NCBI RefSeq assembly: GCF_000023865.1
Contig: NC_013159.1
Span: 3,436,001 to 3,500,000, forward strand
From: Saccharomonospora viridis DSM 43017
Lineage (GTDB): Bacteria > Actinomycetota > Actinomycetes > Mycobacteriales > Pseudonocardiaceae
DNA: 64,000 bases
Direction of reading: 5' to 3'
A program made the translations under genes and the position numbers. The notes beneath the pieces were generated by a model. That model was not told the origin of the DNA and did no database searches. It saw nothing but the letters and a program-made list of their open reading frames with translations. The number at the start of each line of letters is the position of its first letter. Positions within the stretch are counted from its first letter, which is position 1. Shown here piece by piece: positions 8,760 through 18,718 of this stretch.

Positions 8760-10763
8760 TCACAGGGAACCGAGGAGCGCTTCCGGTGTCGTCACCGGAC
8801 GATCGCAGACATAGCCGCGACACACGTAGGCCGCGGGGCGGCCGTCCACCAGCGGACGATCGGTCAACAACGGAACCCCCTCGGCGTCGGGAACGCCGCC
8901 CAACACCACACCCCCGCCGTGGATGTTCTGCGCGGCCTCCACGACGAACCGTTCCCGCTGACGCGCGTCGGTGCCCACGACGGCGACCTGCACCGGTCCC
9001 GCCAACATCGCCTCCGCCACCGACAACCAATGCCCCGCGAACCGAGGCACCTGGGCGATCAGCGCCCCCGCTCGGGCCAGTGCCTCCTCACATGCGGCCC
9101 GGTAGGCGCTCGCCCGCTCGGGACCGGCCAGCGCCGAGGCCGTGAGCAACGCGCCCGCCAACGCGGACGCCCCGGAGGGGCTGGCGTTGTCGGTGGGGTC
9201 GCTCGGGCGATGTACGAGCTCTTCGGCGTCGACCGCCGTGTCGTGGTACGCCCCGGGCATGCCCTCCACACCGAAACGTCGCAACGCGATGTCGAGCAGC
9301 GCGATGGCCTCCTCCAGCCACCTGGGCTCACCGGTGGCTTGGTGCAGCGCCAACAGTCCGTCGGCGAAGCACCCGTAGTCCTCCAGCACCGCGTCGGCCT
9401 CCCCGACGACACCGTCGCGGGAGCTGCGCCGCAGCCCGTCGTCCGTCTTGTGCACGTCGAGGACGAACGAACCCGCGGCCACGGCGGCCTCGATCCAATC
9501 CGGCCGCTGCAAGGCGACACCGGCCTCGGCGAGTGCCGTGATCGCCAGGCCGTTCCAAGCGGCGATCACCTTGTCGTCACGGGCGGGTTGGGGACGTTCG
9601 TTGCGGGCGTCGAGCAACGTACTCGTCACGCGCATCCACCTGGCGGGGTCGTCCGGGTCCTGCGGCAGCCGGAGGGTGGACGCACCCCGTTCGAAGGTGC
9701 CCTCCTCGGTGACTCCGAACGTTTCGGCGGCCCACGCGCCGTCGTCGGGGCCGAGCACGTCCACCAGTTGTTCGCGGGTCCACACGTAGGTCAGCCCCTC
9801 CACGCCCTCGGCGTCGGCGTCGAGGGAGGAGGCGAATCCGCCCTGCGGTGTACGCAGGTCCCGCAGCAGGAACTCCGCCGTCTCCCCCGCCACCCGATGC
9901 GCCAACGGGGAACCCGTGCGCCGGGCGAGGTGCGCGTAACAGCGCAACAGCAGCGCGTTGTCGTACAGCATCTTCTCGAAGTGCGGCACGACCCATTCCG
10001 CGTCCACGGAGTATCTCGCGAAACCGCCGGCGAGCTGGTCGTAGACGCCGCCCCGCGCCATCCCCTCGGCAGTCATGTCCACAATAGACAAGACTTCCAT
10101 CGAGTCCGTGCGTTCGTAGTGGCGGAGCAGGAACTCCAGCACCATCGACGGGGGGAACTTCGGCGCACCACCGAAACCACCGTTCTCCGGATCGACCTCC
10201 GTGCGCAGTTTCGCCACGGCCGACGCGATCGTGTCGGCAGTGACAGGCTGCGGACTCAGTGGTCTGGTCTGCTCGGCGATGTGGTCGACGATGCGTCCCG
10301 CGCCCTCGACGAGTTCGTCGCGACGTTCGTCCCACGCCTGCGCCACGGCCGTCAACACCTGCTTGAACGACGGCATCCCCTGCGTCGGCACGGGCGGGTA
10401 GTACGTACCGCAGTGGAACGGTTTGCCGTCGGGGGTGAGGAAGCATGTCATGGGCCAGCCGCCCTGACCCGTCATGGCCTGGGTGGCCGTCATGTACACG
10501 GCGTCGATGTCCGGCCGTTCCTCCCGGTCCACCTTGATGTTGACGAAATGCTCGTTCATGAAGGCGGCGACGTCGGCGTCGGCGAACGACTCGTGCGCCA
10601 TGACGTGACACCAGTGGCAGGCTGCGTACCCGACCGACAGCAGGATCGGCACATCCCGCCGCCGCGCCTCGGCGAGGGCTTCCGGGCTCCACGGCCACCA
10701 GTCCACCGGATTGTCGGCGTGCTGGAGCAGGTAAGGCGATGTGGCAGTGGCGAGGCGGTTCAC
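8760..10763 (-). CDS. Thioredoxin-domain protein DUF255 (YyaL / SPATA20 family)
   Basis: A 667-residue protein with an N-terminal thioredoxin-like DUF255 domain (residues ~1-165) and a C-terminal six-hairpin glycosidase-like region rich in W, G and D. Family hallmarks are [23 protein letters not shown] (a CxxC active-site-like motif, about residues 46-56), [16 protein letters not shown] and [13 protein letters not shown]. The start is GTG 10763. The molecular function of the family is unsettled. In M. tuberculosis I recall the homologue (Rv1084) lying directly beside the small membrane gene and mca; here those neighbours begin at 12897, so about 2 kb has been inserted between them. Confidence 0.88.
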   Translation of the reverse strand: MNRLATATSPYLLQHADNPVDWWPWSPEALAEARRRDVPILLSVGYAACHWCHVMAHESFADADVAAFMNEHFVNIKVDREERPDIDAVYMTATQAMTGQGGWPMTCFLTPDGKPFHCGTYYPPVPTQGMPSFKQVLTAVAQAWDERRDELVEGAGRIVDHIAEQTRPLSPQPVTADTIASAVAKLRTEVDPENGGFGGAPKFPPSMVLEFLLRHYERTDSMEVLSIVDMTAEGMARGGVYDQLAGGFARYSVDAEWVVPHFEKMLYDNALLLRCYAHLARRTGSPLAHRVAGETAEFLLRDLRTPQGGFASSLDADAEGVEGLTYVWTREQLVDVLGPDDGAWAAETFGVTEEGTFERGASTLRLPQDPDDPARWMRVTSTLLDARNERPQPARDDKVIAAWNGLAITALAEAGVALQRPDWIEAAVAAGSFVLDVHKTDDGLRRSSRDGVVGEADAVLEDYGCFADGLLALHQATGEPRWLEEAIALLDIALRRFGVEGMPGAYHDTAVDAEELVHRPSDPTDNASPSGASALAGALLTASALAGPERASAYRAACEEALARAGALIAQVPRFAGHWLSVAEAMLAGPVQVAVVGTDARQRERFVVEAAQNIHGGGVVLGGVPDAEGVPLLTDRPLVDGRPAAYVCRGYVCDRPVTTPEALLGSL

Positions 10764-10792
10764 GTTCCCAGCGTCTCACAGCCGAAGGAGCC

Positions 10793-11008
10793 TCACAGCG
10801 GTTCGCAGGCTTCCACCAGGGCCACGGGGGCCCCAGGGGCCCGCCGCGCCGTTGCCTCGCCGAGGACGACAAGAGCGAGGAGACCTTCGAAACGCACCCG
10901 AACCGGACATGCACCACAGTTCCCGGGGGGACCGAACACCTCGCACTGGCCATGGAAGCCATCGGCGATCAAGTGGTGATCGGTGACACCGAAGCAGGCG
11001 CACAGCAT
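10793..11008 (-). CDS. Small bacterioferritin-associated-ferredoxin-like [2Fe-2S] protein
   Basis: A 71-residue ORF that resembles the BFD-like family: an N-terminal C-x-C followed by FGVTD, then GNCGACP with C-x2-C in mid-protein. These four cysteines are in the order used by Bfd to bind a [2Fe-2S] cluster. Actinobacterial relatives likewise start with CxCFGVT and carry a variable Ala/Pro-rich tail. Codon third positions are mostly G/C, as in real genes here. No good ribosome binding site precedes ATG 11008, the spacing between the Cys pairs looks short, and no bacterioferritin gene is nearby, so it may be divergent or decaying. It would help release iron from bacterioferritin if functional. 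Confidence 0.5.
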   Translation of the reverse strand: MLCACFGVTDHHLIADGFHGQCEVFGPPGNCGACPVRVRFEGLLALVVLGEATARRAPGAPVALVEACEPL

Positions 11009-11059
11009 GAGCCTGGCCGGGGTGAACCGTTTCAGGGTTCTCTCATCGCCTGACGAAAG

Positions 11060-11108
11060 CCCCTTCCGCTTCCTGCAGGAGCGGTGATGCCCCTACAGGA
11101 AGGAGGGG
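11060..11108 (-). terminator. Imperfect hairpin downstream of the sdpI-like gene
   Basis: CCCCTTCCGCTTCCTG (11060-11075) pairs imperfectly with CAGGAAGGAGGGG (11096-11108), a few bases past the stop of the minus-strand SdpI-like gene. No U-run is present, so assignment as a terminator is tentative. Confidence 0.4.
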
Positions 11109-11111
11109 TCG

Positions 11112-11504
11112 TTAAGCCTTGCCCGAACCGCCGCGACGGGAAGCGGACACCGTACCGACGGTAAGCAGGACCGCCATTATCGCCATCGACACCAAAAGAG
11201 CCACGATCTGTGGGGCCCCGCGAGGCACCAGCAATACGGCGACGATTCCACCTATCGAAGCCACTGCCCCACCGAGAACCCAGGGAGCGGCTTCCCGATG
11301 AACCCGATACCACTCATCGGGGTCGTTCATCGTCCGCTTGGTGCGAATACCGAAAACCCCATTGGGTTTTATCTTGCCCTTCCTGCCCAGGATTCCCATC
11401 AGCGCCATGACAATGGCCACCAGGGACAATGGGATCACGAGTTCGACCGTTGGTCCGACACCGACCCCCACCAGTCGCTGGCTCAGCTGAATTGAAGCCT
11501 TCAT
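11112..11504 (-). CDS. SdpI-family membrane protein
   Basis: A 130-residue membrane protein with three hydrophobic segments (about residues 18-38, 74-92 and 98-116). The cytoplasmic loop GVFGIRTKRTMNDPDEWYRVHR is the signature of the SdpI/YhfL family (consensus FGIRTxxTLxxxxxWxxxHR). In Bacillus, SdpI protects cells from the SdpC toxin and also acts in signalling; that protein is longer, so this is a short family member. Its ATG overlaps the stop of the SdpB-like gene by 4 bases (ATGA), so the two are co-translated. Codon use is less GC-biased than the flanking genes, which suggests acquisition from elsewhere. No toxin gene is visible nearby. Confidence 0.78.
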   Translation of the reverse strand: MKASIQLSQRLVGVGVGPTVELVIPLSLVAIVMALMGILGRKGKIKPNGVFGIRTKRTMNDPDEWYRVHREAAPWVLGGAVASIGGIVAVLLVPRGAPQIVALLVSMAIMAVLLTVGTVSASRRGGSGKA

Positions 11505-12370
11505 GATCCCTCCGCCACCTTCTGCCCCCGTTCCGCCTTGCGCACCCTCAGCTCGACCATCTTAACATCGAAGAATTCTGACAAACGGGTGACGAATGAA
11601 AGTGGTCGCGGTATTGAATCCCCGGGTCTCACCAAATATAAGATCAGCAAGGCGAACATGATCGACGAGAATCCGGGCAAACCGAGCGCGATCGCGATCG
11701 CAGCATGGAGCGTCCACCCTGCGACGAGACCCGCCATGCGAACCGCTTGGCGCGCGAAAACACACCATGCCAAGAAGAACTCTATGGCCAAGGTCCCCCA
11801 TGTTATGGCGAGCACGGCGGGGCCGTGCGACAAGACGAATCCCACCGCAGGTTTCATGTATTCCGGAACACTGAACGGCGGGAACATCATCCAATACCAG
11901 ACAGCCGAACCATCACGCCACTCGAGGACACCTAATTTGGAAACGCTTGCGTGCAGATATAAGATGGAGGCTTGGATCCAAATCAAGACAAGCGAGAGAT
12001 GAGCGACCACTCTCGCTGATTGCCGGGTCACCACCGGACTCTGCCAGTGCCATCGACGACGGTCCGTGACACAGATCGGTATCAGAAGGAATGTGACCAC
12101 AGCAGCGACTTGATCGCCACCGTCCACGACATTGGTGGTGGAGTAGAAAGAAAAAGATATCCACCAGTGCGGAATAGCCGTGATTCGCGGACGCCACCCA
12201 CTTGCGACGACGACAAGAATCACGATGGAAAGGACGACACCGGAACCGAGCTGGCCGCTCGGCACGAGACAGAACAGCCCTATATGTTCTGCCACCCCGG
12301 TACAGACACGCCCATCAGGTCTTTCAGGGCTGGCGAAAAACAGGTGGCCGACCGGCGTTGCGACGCTCAA
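11501..12370 (-). CDS. SdpB-family (HTTM) membrane protein, N-terminus apparently shortened
   Basis: A 289-residue multi-pass membrane protein. Segments FASPERPDGRVCTG, PHWWISFSFYSTTNVVDGGDQ and RRWHWQSP match the SdpB/HTTM family (in Bacillus, SdpB with SdpA matures the SdpC toxin; the HTTM domain is related to gamma-carboxylase membrane domains). Only a TTG (12370) is available as start and an in-frame stop lies five codons upstream. Family members normally have about 40 more N-terminal residues (NVYGLxR type) that I cannot find in frame, so the gene may be truncated or use an unusual start. The coding sequence has noticeably more A/T than its neighbours. It is the first gene of a two-gene unit with the SdpI-like gene. 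Confidence 0.65.
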   Translation of the reverse strand: MSVATPVGHLFFASPERPDGRVCTGVAEHIGLFCLVPSGQLGSGVVLSIVILVVVASGWRPRITAIPHWWISFSFYSTTNVVDGGDQVAAVVTFLLIPICVTDRRRWHWQSPVVTRQSARVVAHLSLVLIWIQASILYLHASVSKLGVLEWRDGSAVWYWMMFPPFSVPEYMKPAVGFVLSHGPAVLAITWGTLAIEFFLAWCVFARQAVRMAGLVAGWTLHAAIAIALGLPGFSSIMFALLILYLVRPGDSIPRPLSFVTRLSEFFDVKMVELRVRKAERGQKVAEGS

Positions 12371-12896
12371 CCGACCTCGGTGTCAGACATCGAATGTGCC
12401 CTGCGCCCCACAGGTCATCAGGTGGGACACGGTGTCGGACTCGATATGACGACCTGTTCGGGCTCACATCGGAACCCTGTGGGCTCCATCAACTGGGATA
12501 CCGGTGACGAACCCGCCGTCCTCGGTGACGCTGCTGTTCGATCTCTTGTTCGCGAAGTGATGACCGTTGCCGGCAAGCACCGGCTCATACCCCTCGTGCC
12601 GGCACCGGTGCTCCCGGTAAGGCCGGCCGGGTCTTCGAGCCTTCGTCTCGACCGGCCACTACGCCGAGTTGATTGACGCCGGCCATCGGGCGGGGCCTGT
12701 TGGCCGGCCGTGGCCATGCCGGTGCGCTGCACGTCCGACGGTCCGGGCCGACGGGCGAACCAGGCCCCTTGACGGGCCCCGTACCGCCCGTCGTCGGCTG
12801 CCCGGTGCCACCGATCGCCCTGTTCTTCTCCGTCGGTCCGCCATCACCACGGCTGAGCCCACGACTGGGCCATGGCCCCACCGGCACGATCGCTGG
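12371..12896. other. Intergenic stretch without a recognisable gene
   Basis: 526 bp upstream of the SdpB-like gene. The open frames here on both strands look like shadows and match nothing I recognise. The part at about 12570-12740 is full of GGCCGG/CCGGCC-type inverted repeats. No SdpA- or SdpC-like reading frame is visible. It probably forms the other edge of the inserted segment. Confidence 0.5.
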
Positions 12897-13238
12897 TCAA
12901 CTTCCGCGACGTTCGCCCGCTCCGTCTCCGGCCGTCCCCGCCTCCGCAGGGATGTCGTCATCGCCGCCGTCCGACTGTCGCTCGGTGCCCCGGGTGGAAT
13001 CCGACTCCACAGGTTCGTCGAAGCTGGCGGGGATCCGCTTGAGGTGCTTGGTCATCGAACGGACCAGGAAGGCGACCGCCACCAGGAACAGCAGCAACAG
13101 CAACAGACCCACCGGTGAGGACTTGCCGAAGTCCTCACCCTGGCCACCGCCGTCCACGTTGCCGCCGGGTGGCTGCTGTTGCGCGAACCACGCCCCGGCG
13201 TTCATGGCCGGCACGACCGCGAAGGCCGGAAGTGTCAT
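12897..13238 (-). CDS. Small single-pass membrane protein downstream of mca
   Basis: A 113-residue protein. It has an N-terminal secretory-like stretch ([18 protein letters not shown]), a Gln/Pro/Gly-rich segment, one transmembrane helix ([17 protein letters not shown], about residues 46-62), a basic cytoplasmic KHLKRIP motif and an acidic tail. Its ATG overlaps the mca stop (ATGA), so it is translationally coupled to mca. A protein of this type sits directly after mca in mycobacteria (Rv1083, from memory). The function is unknown; a link to mycothiol-conjugate detoxification is guilt by association only. Confidence 0.8.
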   Translation of the reverse strand: MTLPAFAVVPAMNAGAWFAQQQPPGGNVDGGGQGEDFGKSSPVGLLLLLLFLVAVAFLVRSMTKHLKRIPASFDEPVESDSTRGTERQSDGGDDDIPAEAGTAGDGAGERRGS

Positions 13239-14146
13239 GTCGTCGTCCTTTCGATACCCGCGAACAGATCGTCCTCCGGCAACGTCGTGTCGACCAGCGA
13301 ACGGACGAGTTCGTATTCCTCGGTGGGCCACACCTCACGCTGCACGTCCAACGGCACGGCGAACCACCGGCTGTTCGGATCGATCTGGGTGGCGTGCGCA
13401 CGCAGCGCGTCGTCGCGCACCTCGAAGTAGTCGGAGCACGGCACCCGCGTGGTGACGCGTTCCATGACGTCGGGCCGGTTCGGGTCCCACTTACTCAGCC
13501 ACTCCTCGTAGGGCGAGGACAGCCCTCGAGAGACGAGCGCCTCGTGGAACGCCTCGTACTTCGACCGCGAGAAGCCGTGGACGTAGTACAGCTTGAGCGG
13601 CTGCCACGGCTCACCCGCGTCAGGATACTGCTGTGGGTCGGAGACGGCGTCCCACGCGGCCATCGAGACCTCGTGGCAGCGGATGTGGTCCGGATGCGGA
13701 TACCCGCCGTTCTCGTCGTAGGTGATGACGACGTGCGGACGGAACTCCCGCATCAGCCGGACGAGCTTGGCGACCGGCTCCTCCAGCGGCACCTTCGCGA
13801 AGCAGCCCTCCGGCAACGGCGGAGGCGGATCGCCCTCCGGCAGGCCGGAGTCGATGAAGCCCAACCACCGGTGCTGCACACCGAGGATCTTGGCCGCCCT
13901 GGCCATCTCCTCCCTGCGCAGCCGCGACATGTTCTCGCGCACCTCGGGTCGGTCCATCGCAGGATTCAGCACGCTGCCCGCCTCGCCTCCGGTGCAGGTC
14001 ACGACCATGACCTCGTGTCCTTCGGAGACGTAGCGAGCCATCGTGGCGGCCCCCTTGCTCGACTCGTCGTCGGGATGGGCGTGCACCGCCATCAGCCGCA
14101 ACCCCGCCTCCACGCTGCTCGCCCTCTCTTCGTCGGTTCGCGCCAT
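13235..14146 (-). CDS. mca: Mycothiol S-conjugate amidase
   Basis: A 303-residue zinc amidase of the LmbE/PIG-L fold that cleaves mycothiol S-conjugates, releasing mercapturic acids for export and recycling GlcN-Ins. Zinc-site motifs AHPDDESS (residues ~22-29) and HPDHIRCHE are intact, as is [12 protein letters not shown], typical of Mca. The long C-terminal part with [10 protein letters not shown] separates Mca from the deacetylase MshB. ATG 14146 follows GAGG. Its presence shows that the organism makes mycothiol, which is restricted to actinobacteria. It is divergent from the DUF4307 gene and coupled to the small membrane protein gene. Confidence 0.93.
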   Translation of the reverse strand: MARTDEERASSVEAGLRLMAVHAHPDDESSKGAATMARYVSEGHEVMVVTCTGGEAGSVLNPAMDRPEVRENMSRLRREEMARAAKILGVQHRWLGFIDSGLPEGDPPPPLPEGCFAKVPLEEPVAKLVRLMREFRPHVVITYDENGGYPHPDHIRCHEVSMAAWDAVSDPQQYPDAGEPWQPLKLYYVHGFSRSKYEAFHEALVSRGLSSPYEEWLSKWDPNRPDVMERVTTRVPCSDYFEVRDDALRAHATQIDPNSRWFAVPLDVQREVWPTEEYELVRSLVDTTLPEDDLFAGIERTTT

Positions 14147-14289
14147 GCTCGCCTCGGTTCCTTTCCACTCGCGTTCACCCTTGACGGACCCCCGTGGTCC
14201 ACGTCCTTCCGCTCTCACGGATACTCAACACGCGAGGTGGGTGCTTTCATTCTCCCGCCGCGACGGCACGATCATTCGGAGGCCCTCCG

Positions 14290-14760
14290 TTGAGCAGCTC
14301 GGAGTCCGACCCGCAAGCGACGAACGGGTTGGAGGAGCGCTACGGCTCCGCGTGGAAACGCTCCGCGGGGCCACGTCTCCGGCTGCGTGGATTCCGAGCG
14401 TGGTTGGTCGGCATCGTCGCGGTGGTCACCCTCACTCTCGGTGGCTACCTCGTCTACGCACAGTTCTTCGCTACTCCCATCGAAGGCCAGCGGGTCGCGT
14501 ATACCGAACTCCCCGGTAATGCGATGGAGGTCACCGTGGATGTGATCCGGGACGACCCGGCACGGCCCGCGGTGTGCGTCGTGCGGGTTCGCGACATCAC
14601 GGGCGCCGAAGGCGGCAGGAAGGAGATCTACGTTCCGCCAGGCGTGGGACGCCTGAACACCGTGGTACAGAGCATCGAGCAGCCCGTGGGCGCGGATGTG
14701 TACGGGTGCTCATATGATGTCCCTGAATATCTGTCAACCCCCGAGCGGCCAACGGAGTGA
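14290..14760 (+). CDS. DUF4307 membrane protein
   Basis: A 156-residue protein with a short cytoplasmic N-terminus containing LEERYGS, one transmembrane helix (WLVGIVAVVTLTLGGYLVYAQ, about residues 39-58) and an extracytoplasmic domain. The pattern LEERYG...TM...V-VVRxRDxxGAExGR-VxVPP matches DUF4307, found beside mca and greA in actinobacteria (Rv1081c in M. tuberculosis, from memory). TTG 14290 is chosen because CGGAGG lies 7-8 nt before it. Upstream in-frame ATG codons would overlap the mca promoter. The function is unknown. It is followed by an intrinsic terminator and then greA. Confidence 0.82.
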   Translation: MSSSESDPQATNGLEERYGSAWKRSAGPRLRLRGFRAWLVGIVAVVTLTLGGYLVYAQFFATPIEGQRVAYTELPGNAMEVTVDVIRDDPARPAVCVVRVRDITGAEGGRKEIYVPPGVGRLNTVVQSIEQPVGADVYGCSYDVPEYLSTPERPTE

Positions 14761-14837
14761 AATAGGAGCCGGGAGTCCGGCGTTCCTTAGTTAGGCGGCG
14801 TCCTCGGGGGCGGTTTCGTGCTATTCTTGGGTATCGG

Positions 14838-14868
14838 CACGGCCCCGAGCGGGCCGTGTCTTTCCTTT
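14838..14868 (+). terminator. Intrinsic terminator between DUF4307 gene and greA
   Basis: CACGGCCC (14838-14845), 5-nt loop, GGGCCGTG (14851-14858), then TCTTTCCTTT. This is one of the few sites in the window with a real T-rich tail. Confidence 0.75.
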
Positions 14869-14942
14869 ATCTACCAGCCACGATGGCGTGGCGGCCGGCT
14901 TGTATACCCAGGTTCGGCAGGCCCTAGAAGGAGATGGTGACC

Positions 14943-15452
14943 GTGAGCGATAGCAAGGTGACCTGGCTGACCCAGGATGCCTACGACAGGCTCAAGAACG
15001 AGCTCGACGAGTTGATCGCGAATCGTCCGGTCATCGCCGCCAAAATCAATGCCAGCCGTGAAGAGGGCGACCTGAAGGAGAACGGTGGCTACCACGCCGC
15101 CAGGGAGGAGCAGGGGCAGCAGGAAGCCCGAATCCGGCATCTGCAGGAGTTGCTGCGCTCAGCCAAGGTCGGCGAAGCGCCTAAGGACGACGGCATCGCC
15201 GAGCCGGGCATGGTGTTGACCGTGCGTTACGACGGCGATGACGACGAGGAGACGTTCCTGCTCGCCACTCGTGAGGAAGGCGGCAGCGGTTCCCTGGAGG
15301 TCTACTCCCCCGACTCGCCGCTGGGCAAGGCGTTGCTCGGTGCGAAGGAGAACGAGTCGCGGGAGTACCAGCTGCCGAACGGCAAGACCCAGAAGGTCAC
15401 CCTCATCAAGGCTGTTCCCTACAGCCCCGAGGCGGCGATGAGCGAGGGCTGA
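14943..15452 (+). CDS. greA: Transcription elongation factor GreA
   Basis: A 169-residue factor that rescues backtracked RNA polymerase by stimulating transcript cleavage in the secondary channel. The N-terminal coiled coil reads [19 protein letters not shown]...[19 protein letters not shown]; the acidic tip residues DLKEN are those needed for cleavage. The C-terminal FKBP-like domain contains [13 protein letters not shown]. The start is taken as GTG 14943 (VSDSKVTWL), which aligns with the mycobacterial N-terminus and has GAAGGAG 9 nt upstream; the in-frame ATG at 14934 abuts that site. Terminators flank the gene, so it is probably monocistronic. Confidence 0.95.
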   Translation: MSDSKVTWLTQDAYDRLKNELDELIANRPVIAAKINASREEGDLKENGGYHAAREEQGQQEARIRHLQELLRSAKVGEAPKDDGIAEPGMVLTVRYDGDDDEETFLLATREEGGSGSLEVYSPDSPLGKALLGAKENESREYQLPNGKTQKVTLIKAVPYSPEAAMSEG

Positions 15453-15467
15453 GTCCCGCGTAGCAGC

Positions 15468-15527
15468 AACGGCAACGGCCGGTGCGCACCATCTTCCCGG
15501 TGGGTGCGTACCGGCCGTTGCCGTTTT
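15468..15527 (+). terminator. Strong greA terminator
   Basis: AACGGCAACGGCCGGT (15468-15483) pairs with ACCGGCCGTTGCCGTT at about 15510-15525, with inner GTGCGCACC/GGGTGCGTA pairing, and the descending arm ends in TTTT. Confidence 0.75.
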
Positions 15528-15531
15528 CGAC

Positions 15532-15999
15532 CTAACCGGCGGCGATGCGCTCCAGCAGTGGTCGCACCCGGGGCGGCACCGGGGTCGACAACGCGATGGA
15601 CGTCGCCGTCCTGCGCACGCCGGGGACGCTGACGACCTCGTCGATGACCCGCTGCAGGTCGTCATTGGAACGAGCGACGAGCCGGACGAACAGGTCGCCC
15701 TGTCCGGTGGTCGCGTGCACTTCACACACCTCGTCGATGGCGGCCAGCGCGGAGGCCACTTCAGCCCGCTGCCCCTGCGCGATCTCCAACACGGCGAAGG
15801 CGGTCAACCCGTAGCCCATCGTCGCGAGGTCGAGTTCGGGCGGGAACCCCTTCAGCACCCCGGCGGCGGTGAGCCGGTCGAGCCGTGCCTGCACGGTGCC
15901 GCGGGCCACCCCGAGTCGACGGGCGCACTCCAGAACGCCCAGACGGGGTGCGTCGGTCAACAGCAACAACAGCCGCGCGTCCAGGGCGTCCAGCCTCAT
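15532..15999 (-). CDS. Lrp/AsnC-family regulator divergent from hppD
   Basis: A 155-residue protein. The N-terminal winged HTH reads DARLLLLLTDAPRLGVLECARRLGVARGTVQARLDRL. The C-terminal RAM/AsnC effector domain holds TTGQGDLFVRLVARSNDDLQRVID. It is transcribed away from hppD across a 118-bp AT-rich gap with an inverted repeat, the standard arrangement for an AsnC-type regulator of tyrosine degradation. It ends just past the greA terminator. The effector, possibly an aromatic amino or keto acid, is inferred from position. Confidence 0.88.
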   Translation of the reverse strand: MRLDALDARLLLLLTDAPRLGVLECARRLGVARGTVQARLDRLTAAGVLKGFPPELDLATMGYGLTAFAVLEIAQGQRAEVASALAAIDEVCEVHATTGQGDLFVRLVARSNDDLQRVIDEVVSVPGVRRTATSIALSTPVPPRVRPLLERIAAG

Positions 16000-16016
16000 A
16001 CATCCTCCTGCGCAAT

Positions 16017-16066
16017 CTGGTCAATATGTTCACCCAAATGCCAATCTCACTGGACAGATTGACCAG
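16017..16066. promoter_or_regulatory. Inverted repeat between the AsnC regulator and hppD
   Basis: CTGGTCAAT (16017-16025) and ATTGACCAG (16058-16066) are perfect 9-bp inverted copies with centres 41 bp apart (about four helical turns), followed by another TTGACT half-site at 16075-16080. They lie in the only AT-rich part of the gap, as expected for an Lrp/AsnC octamer wrapping the divergent promoter. Confidence 0.55.
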
Positions 16067-16078
16067 CATATTTGTTGA

Positions 16079-17302
<1,224 letters not shown>

Positions 17303-17343
17303 CGACTCCGACGCGGTCCACACCGACTACGACCCGGTGTCGT

Positions 17344-17370
17344 GGGGCGTCCGCGGTGACCGGACGCTCC
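17344..17370. terminator. Hairpin between convergent hppD and ilvA
   Basis: GGGGCGTCCG (17344-17353) and CGGACGCTCC (17361-17370) form a 10-bp stem with one mismatch and a 7-nt loop, in the 99-bp gap between the two stops. Confidence 0.5.
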
Positions 17371-17401
17371 GCGGCATCGGGGTCCACACCACGACCGGTG
17401 G

Positions 17402-18619
17402 TCAGTACGACAGCCGGAAACCCGCCCGCTGCAGCTGAGCGGCGACGTCGGCGCAGTGGTCGGGACCACGGGTCTCCAGCTTCAGCGCGATCTCCACCTC
17501 TCCCATCGCGAGCCTGCCGGAGATGCGGGAGTGTTCGACGTCGAGGACGTTCGCGCCGAGTTCACCGACCAACGACAACACTCTCGCCAGCGATCCGGGC
17601 CGGTCCGGCACCCGCAACCGCAGGCTCAGATAACGCCCGGCGGCCGTCATGCCGTGCTGGATGATCTGCAACAACAGCAACGGGTCCACATTGCCGCCCG
17701 AGAGCACGGCGACGATCGGCGGTTCGAACACGCCGGGGTGCTCCAGCAGCGCGGCCACCGCCGCCGCACCCGCGGGCTCCACGACGAGCTTGCGTCGTTC
17801 CAGACACAACAGCACGGCCCGGGACAACGACTCCTCCCCCACGGTCACCACGTCGTCGACGAGTGACCGCACGTGTTCGAAGGTGATCGGTCCCGGTTCG
17901 CCGACGGCGATGCCGTCGGCCATCGTCTGCATCCGGTCGAGTCGCACCGGATTACCCGCGGACAGCGACAGGGGGAACGCCGCCGCACCCTCGGCCTGCA
18001 CCCCCACGACCCGGATCTCGGGCCGCTCCGCCTTCAGGGCACTGGCCACGCCGCCCACCAGACCACCACCACCGGTGGCGACCACCACCGTGGCCACGTC
18101 CGGCACCTGCTCCAGGATCTCCAGGCCCACGGTGCCCTGACCGGCGATGATGTCGGGATGGTCGAACGGGTGGATGAACACCGCGCCGGTCTGCTCGGCG
18201 AACGCGGTCGCCTTGACCAGCGCGTCCTCCAACACATCGCCGTGCAGGTGGACATCCGCTCCGTAGCCGCGGGTGGCGGCGAGTTTCGGCAAAGGCGCCC
18301 GTTCGGGCATGAACACCGTCGCGTTGGCGCCCAGCAGGGACGCGGCGAGCGCGACACCTTGGGCATGGTTTCCCGCGCTCGCGGCCACCACGCCCCGCGC
18401 GCGTTCCTCCTCGGTCAGCCCGTGTATGCGGGTGTACGCCCCTCTGATCTTGAACGAGCCTGTGCGTTGCAGATTCTCGCACTTGAGGTACACGGGGCCA
18501 CCGTGTGGGGCTTCGAGATCCCGCGCATGCTCCATCGGCGTTTTCCGCACGACGGACTCCAGCAGACGCCTCGCCTCGCGGATTGTGTCCACGCTGACAA
18601 GTCCCATAGGCGCGATCAT
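17402..18619 (-). CDS. ilvA: Threonine ammonia-lyase (threonine dehydratase) with ACT domain
   Basis: A 405-residue PLP enzyme that deaminates threonine to 2-oxobutanoate, feeding isoleucine synthesis. The PLP lysine lies in GSFKIRGAY (about residue 58), the substrate loop in SAGNHAQGV, and the phosphate-binding glycine loop in GGGGLVGG. The last ~80 residues, beginning LSLRLRVPDRPGSLARVLSLV, form a single ACT domain, which normally gives feedback control. The start is ATG 18619, or ATG 18607 (MGLVSVDT), since neither has a strong ribosome binding site. It stands alone, convergent with hppD. A catabolic TdcB-type role cannot be excluded. Confidence 0.92.
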   Translation of the reverse strand: MIAPMGLVSVDTIREARRLLESVVRKTPMEHARDLEAPHGGPVYLKCENLQRTGSFKIRGAYTRIHGLTEEERARGVVAASAGNHAQGVALAASLLGANATVFMPERAPLPKLAATRGYGADVHLHGDVLEDALVKATAFAEQTGAVFIHPFDHPDIIAGQGTVGLEILEQVPDVATVVVATGGGGLVGGVASALKAERPEIRVVGVQAEGAAAFPLSLSAGNPVRLDRMQTMADGIAVGEPGPITFEHVRSLVDDVVTVGEESLSRAVLLCLERRKLVVEPAGAAAVAALLEHPGVFEPPIVAVLSGGNVDPLLLLQIIQHGMTAAGRYLSLRLRVPDRPGSLARVLSLVGELGANVLDVEHSRISGRLAMGEVEIALKLETRGPDHCADVAAQLQRAGFRLSY

Positions 18620-18718
18620 GTCACTGCACTCAGAGTCACGGAGAGGTTACCTGCCTAACCAGATCACGATTGGGTAAGCTTGTGGCATAGGACCTAGCTC
18701 GAGGCGGGGGAGTCACGT

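Noticed and set aside
8919-10979. Long plus-strand open frame of about 690 codons opposite the DUF255 gene
   Set aside because: The composition is dominated by Arg, Val, His and Gln without any domain; the minus-strand DUF255 protein has clear conserved motifs.
12570-12740. GC-rich inverted repeats considered as ends or remnants of an insertion sequence
   Set aside because: No transposase motif in any frame and no pair of matching terminal repeats could be identified.
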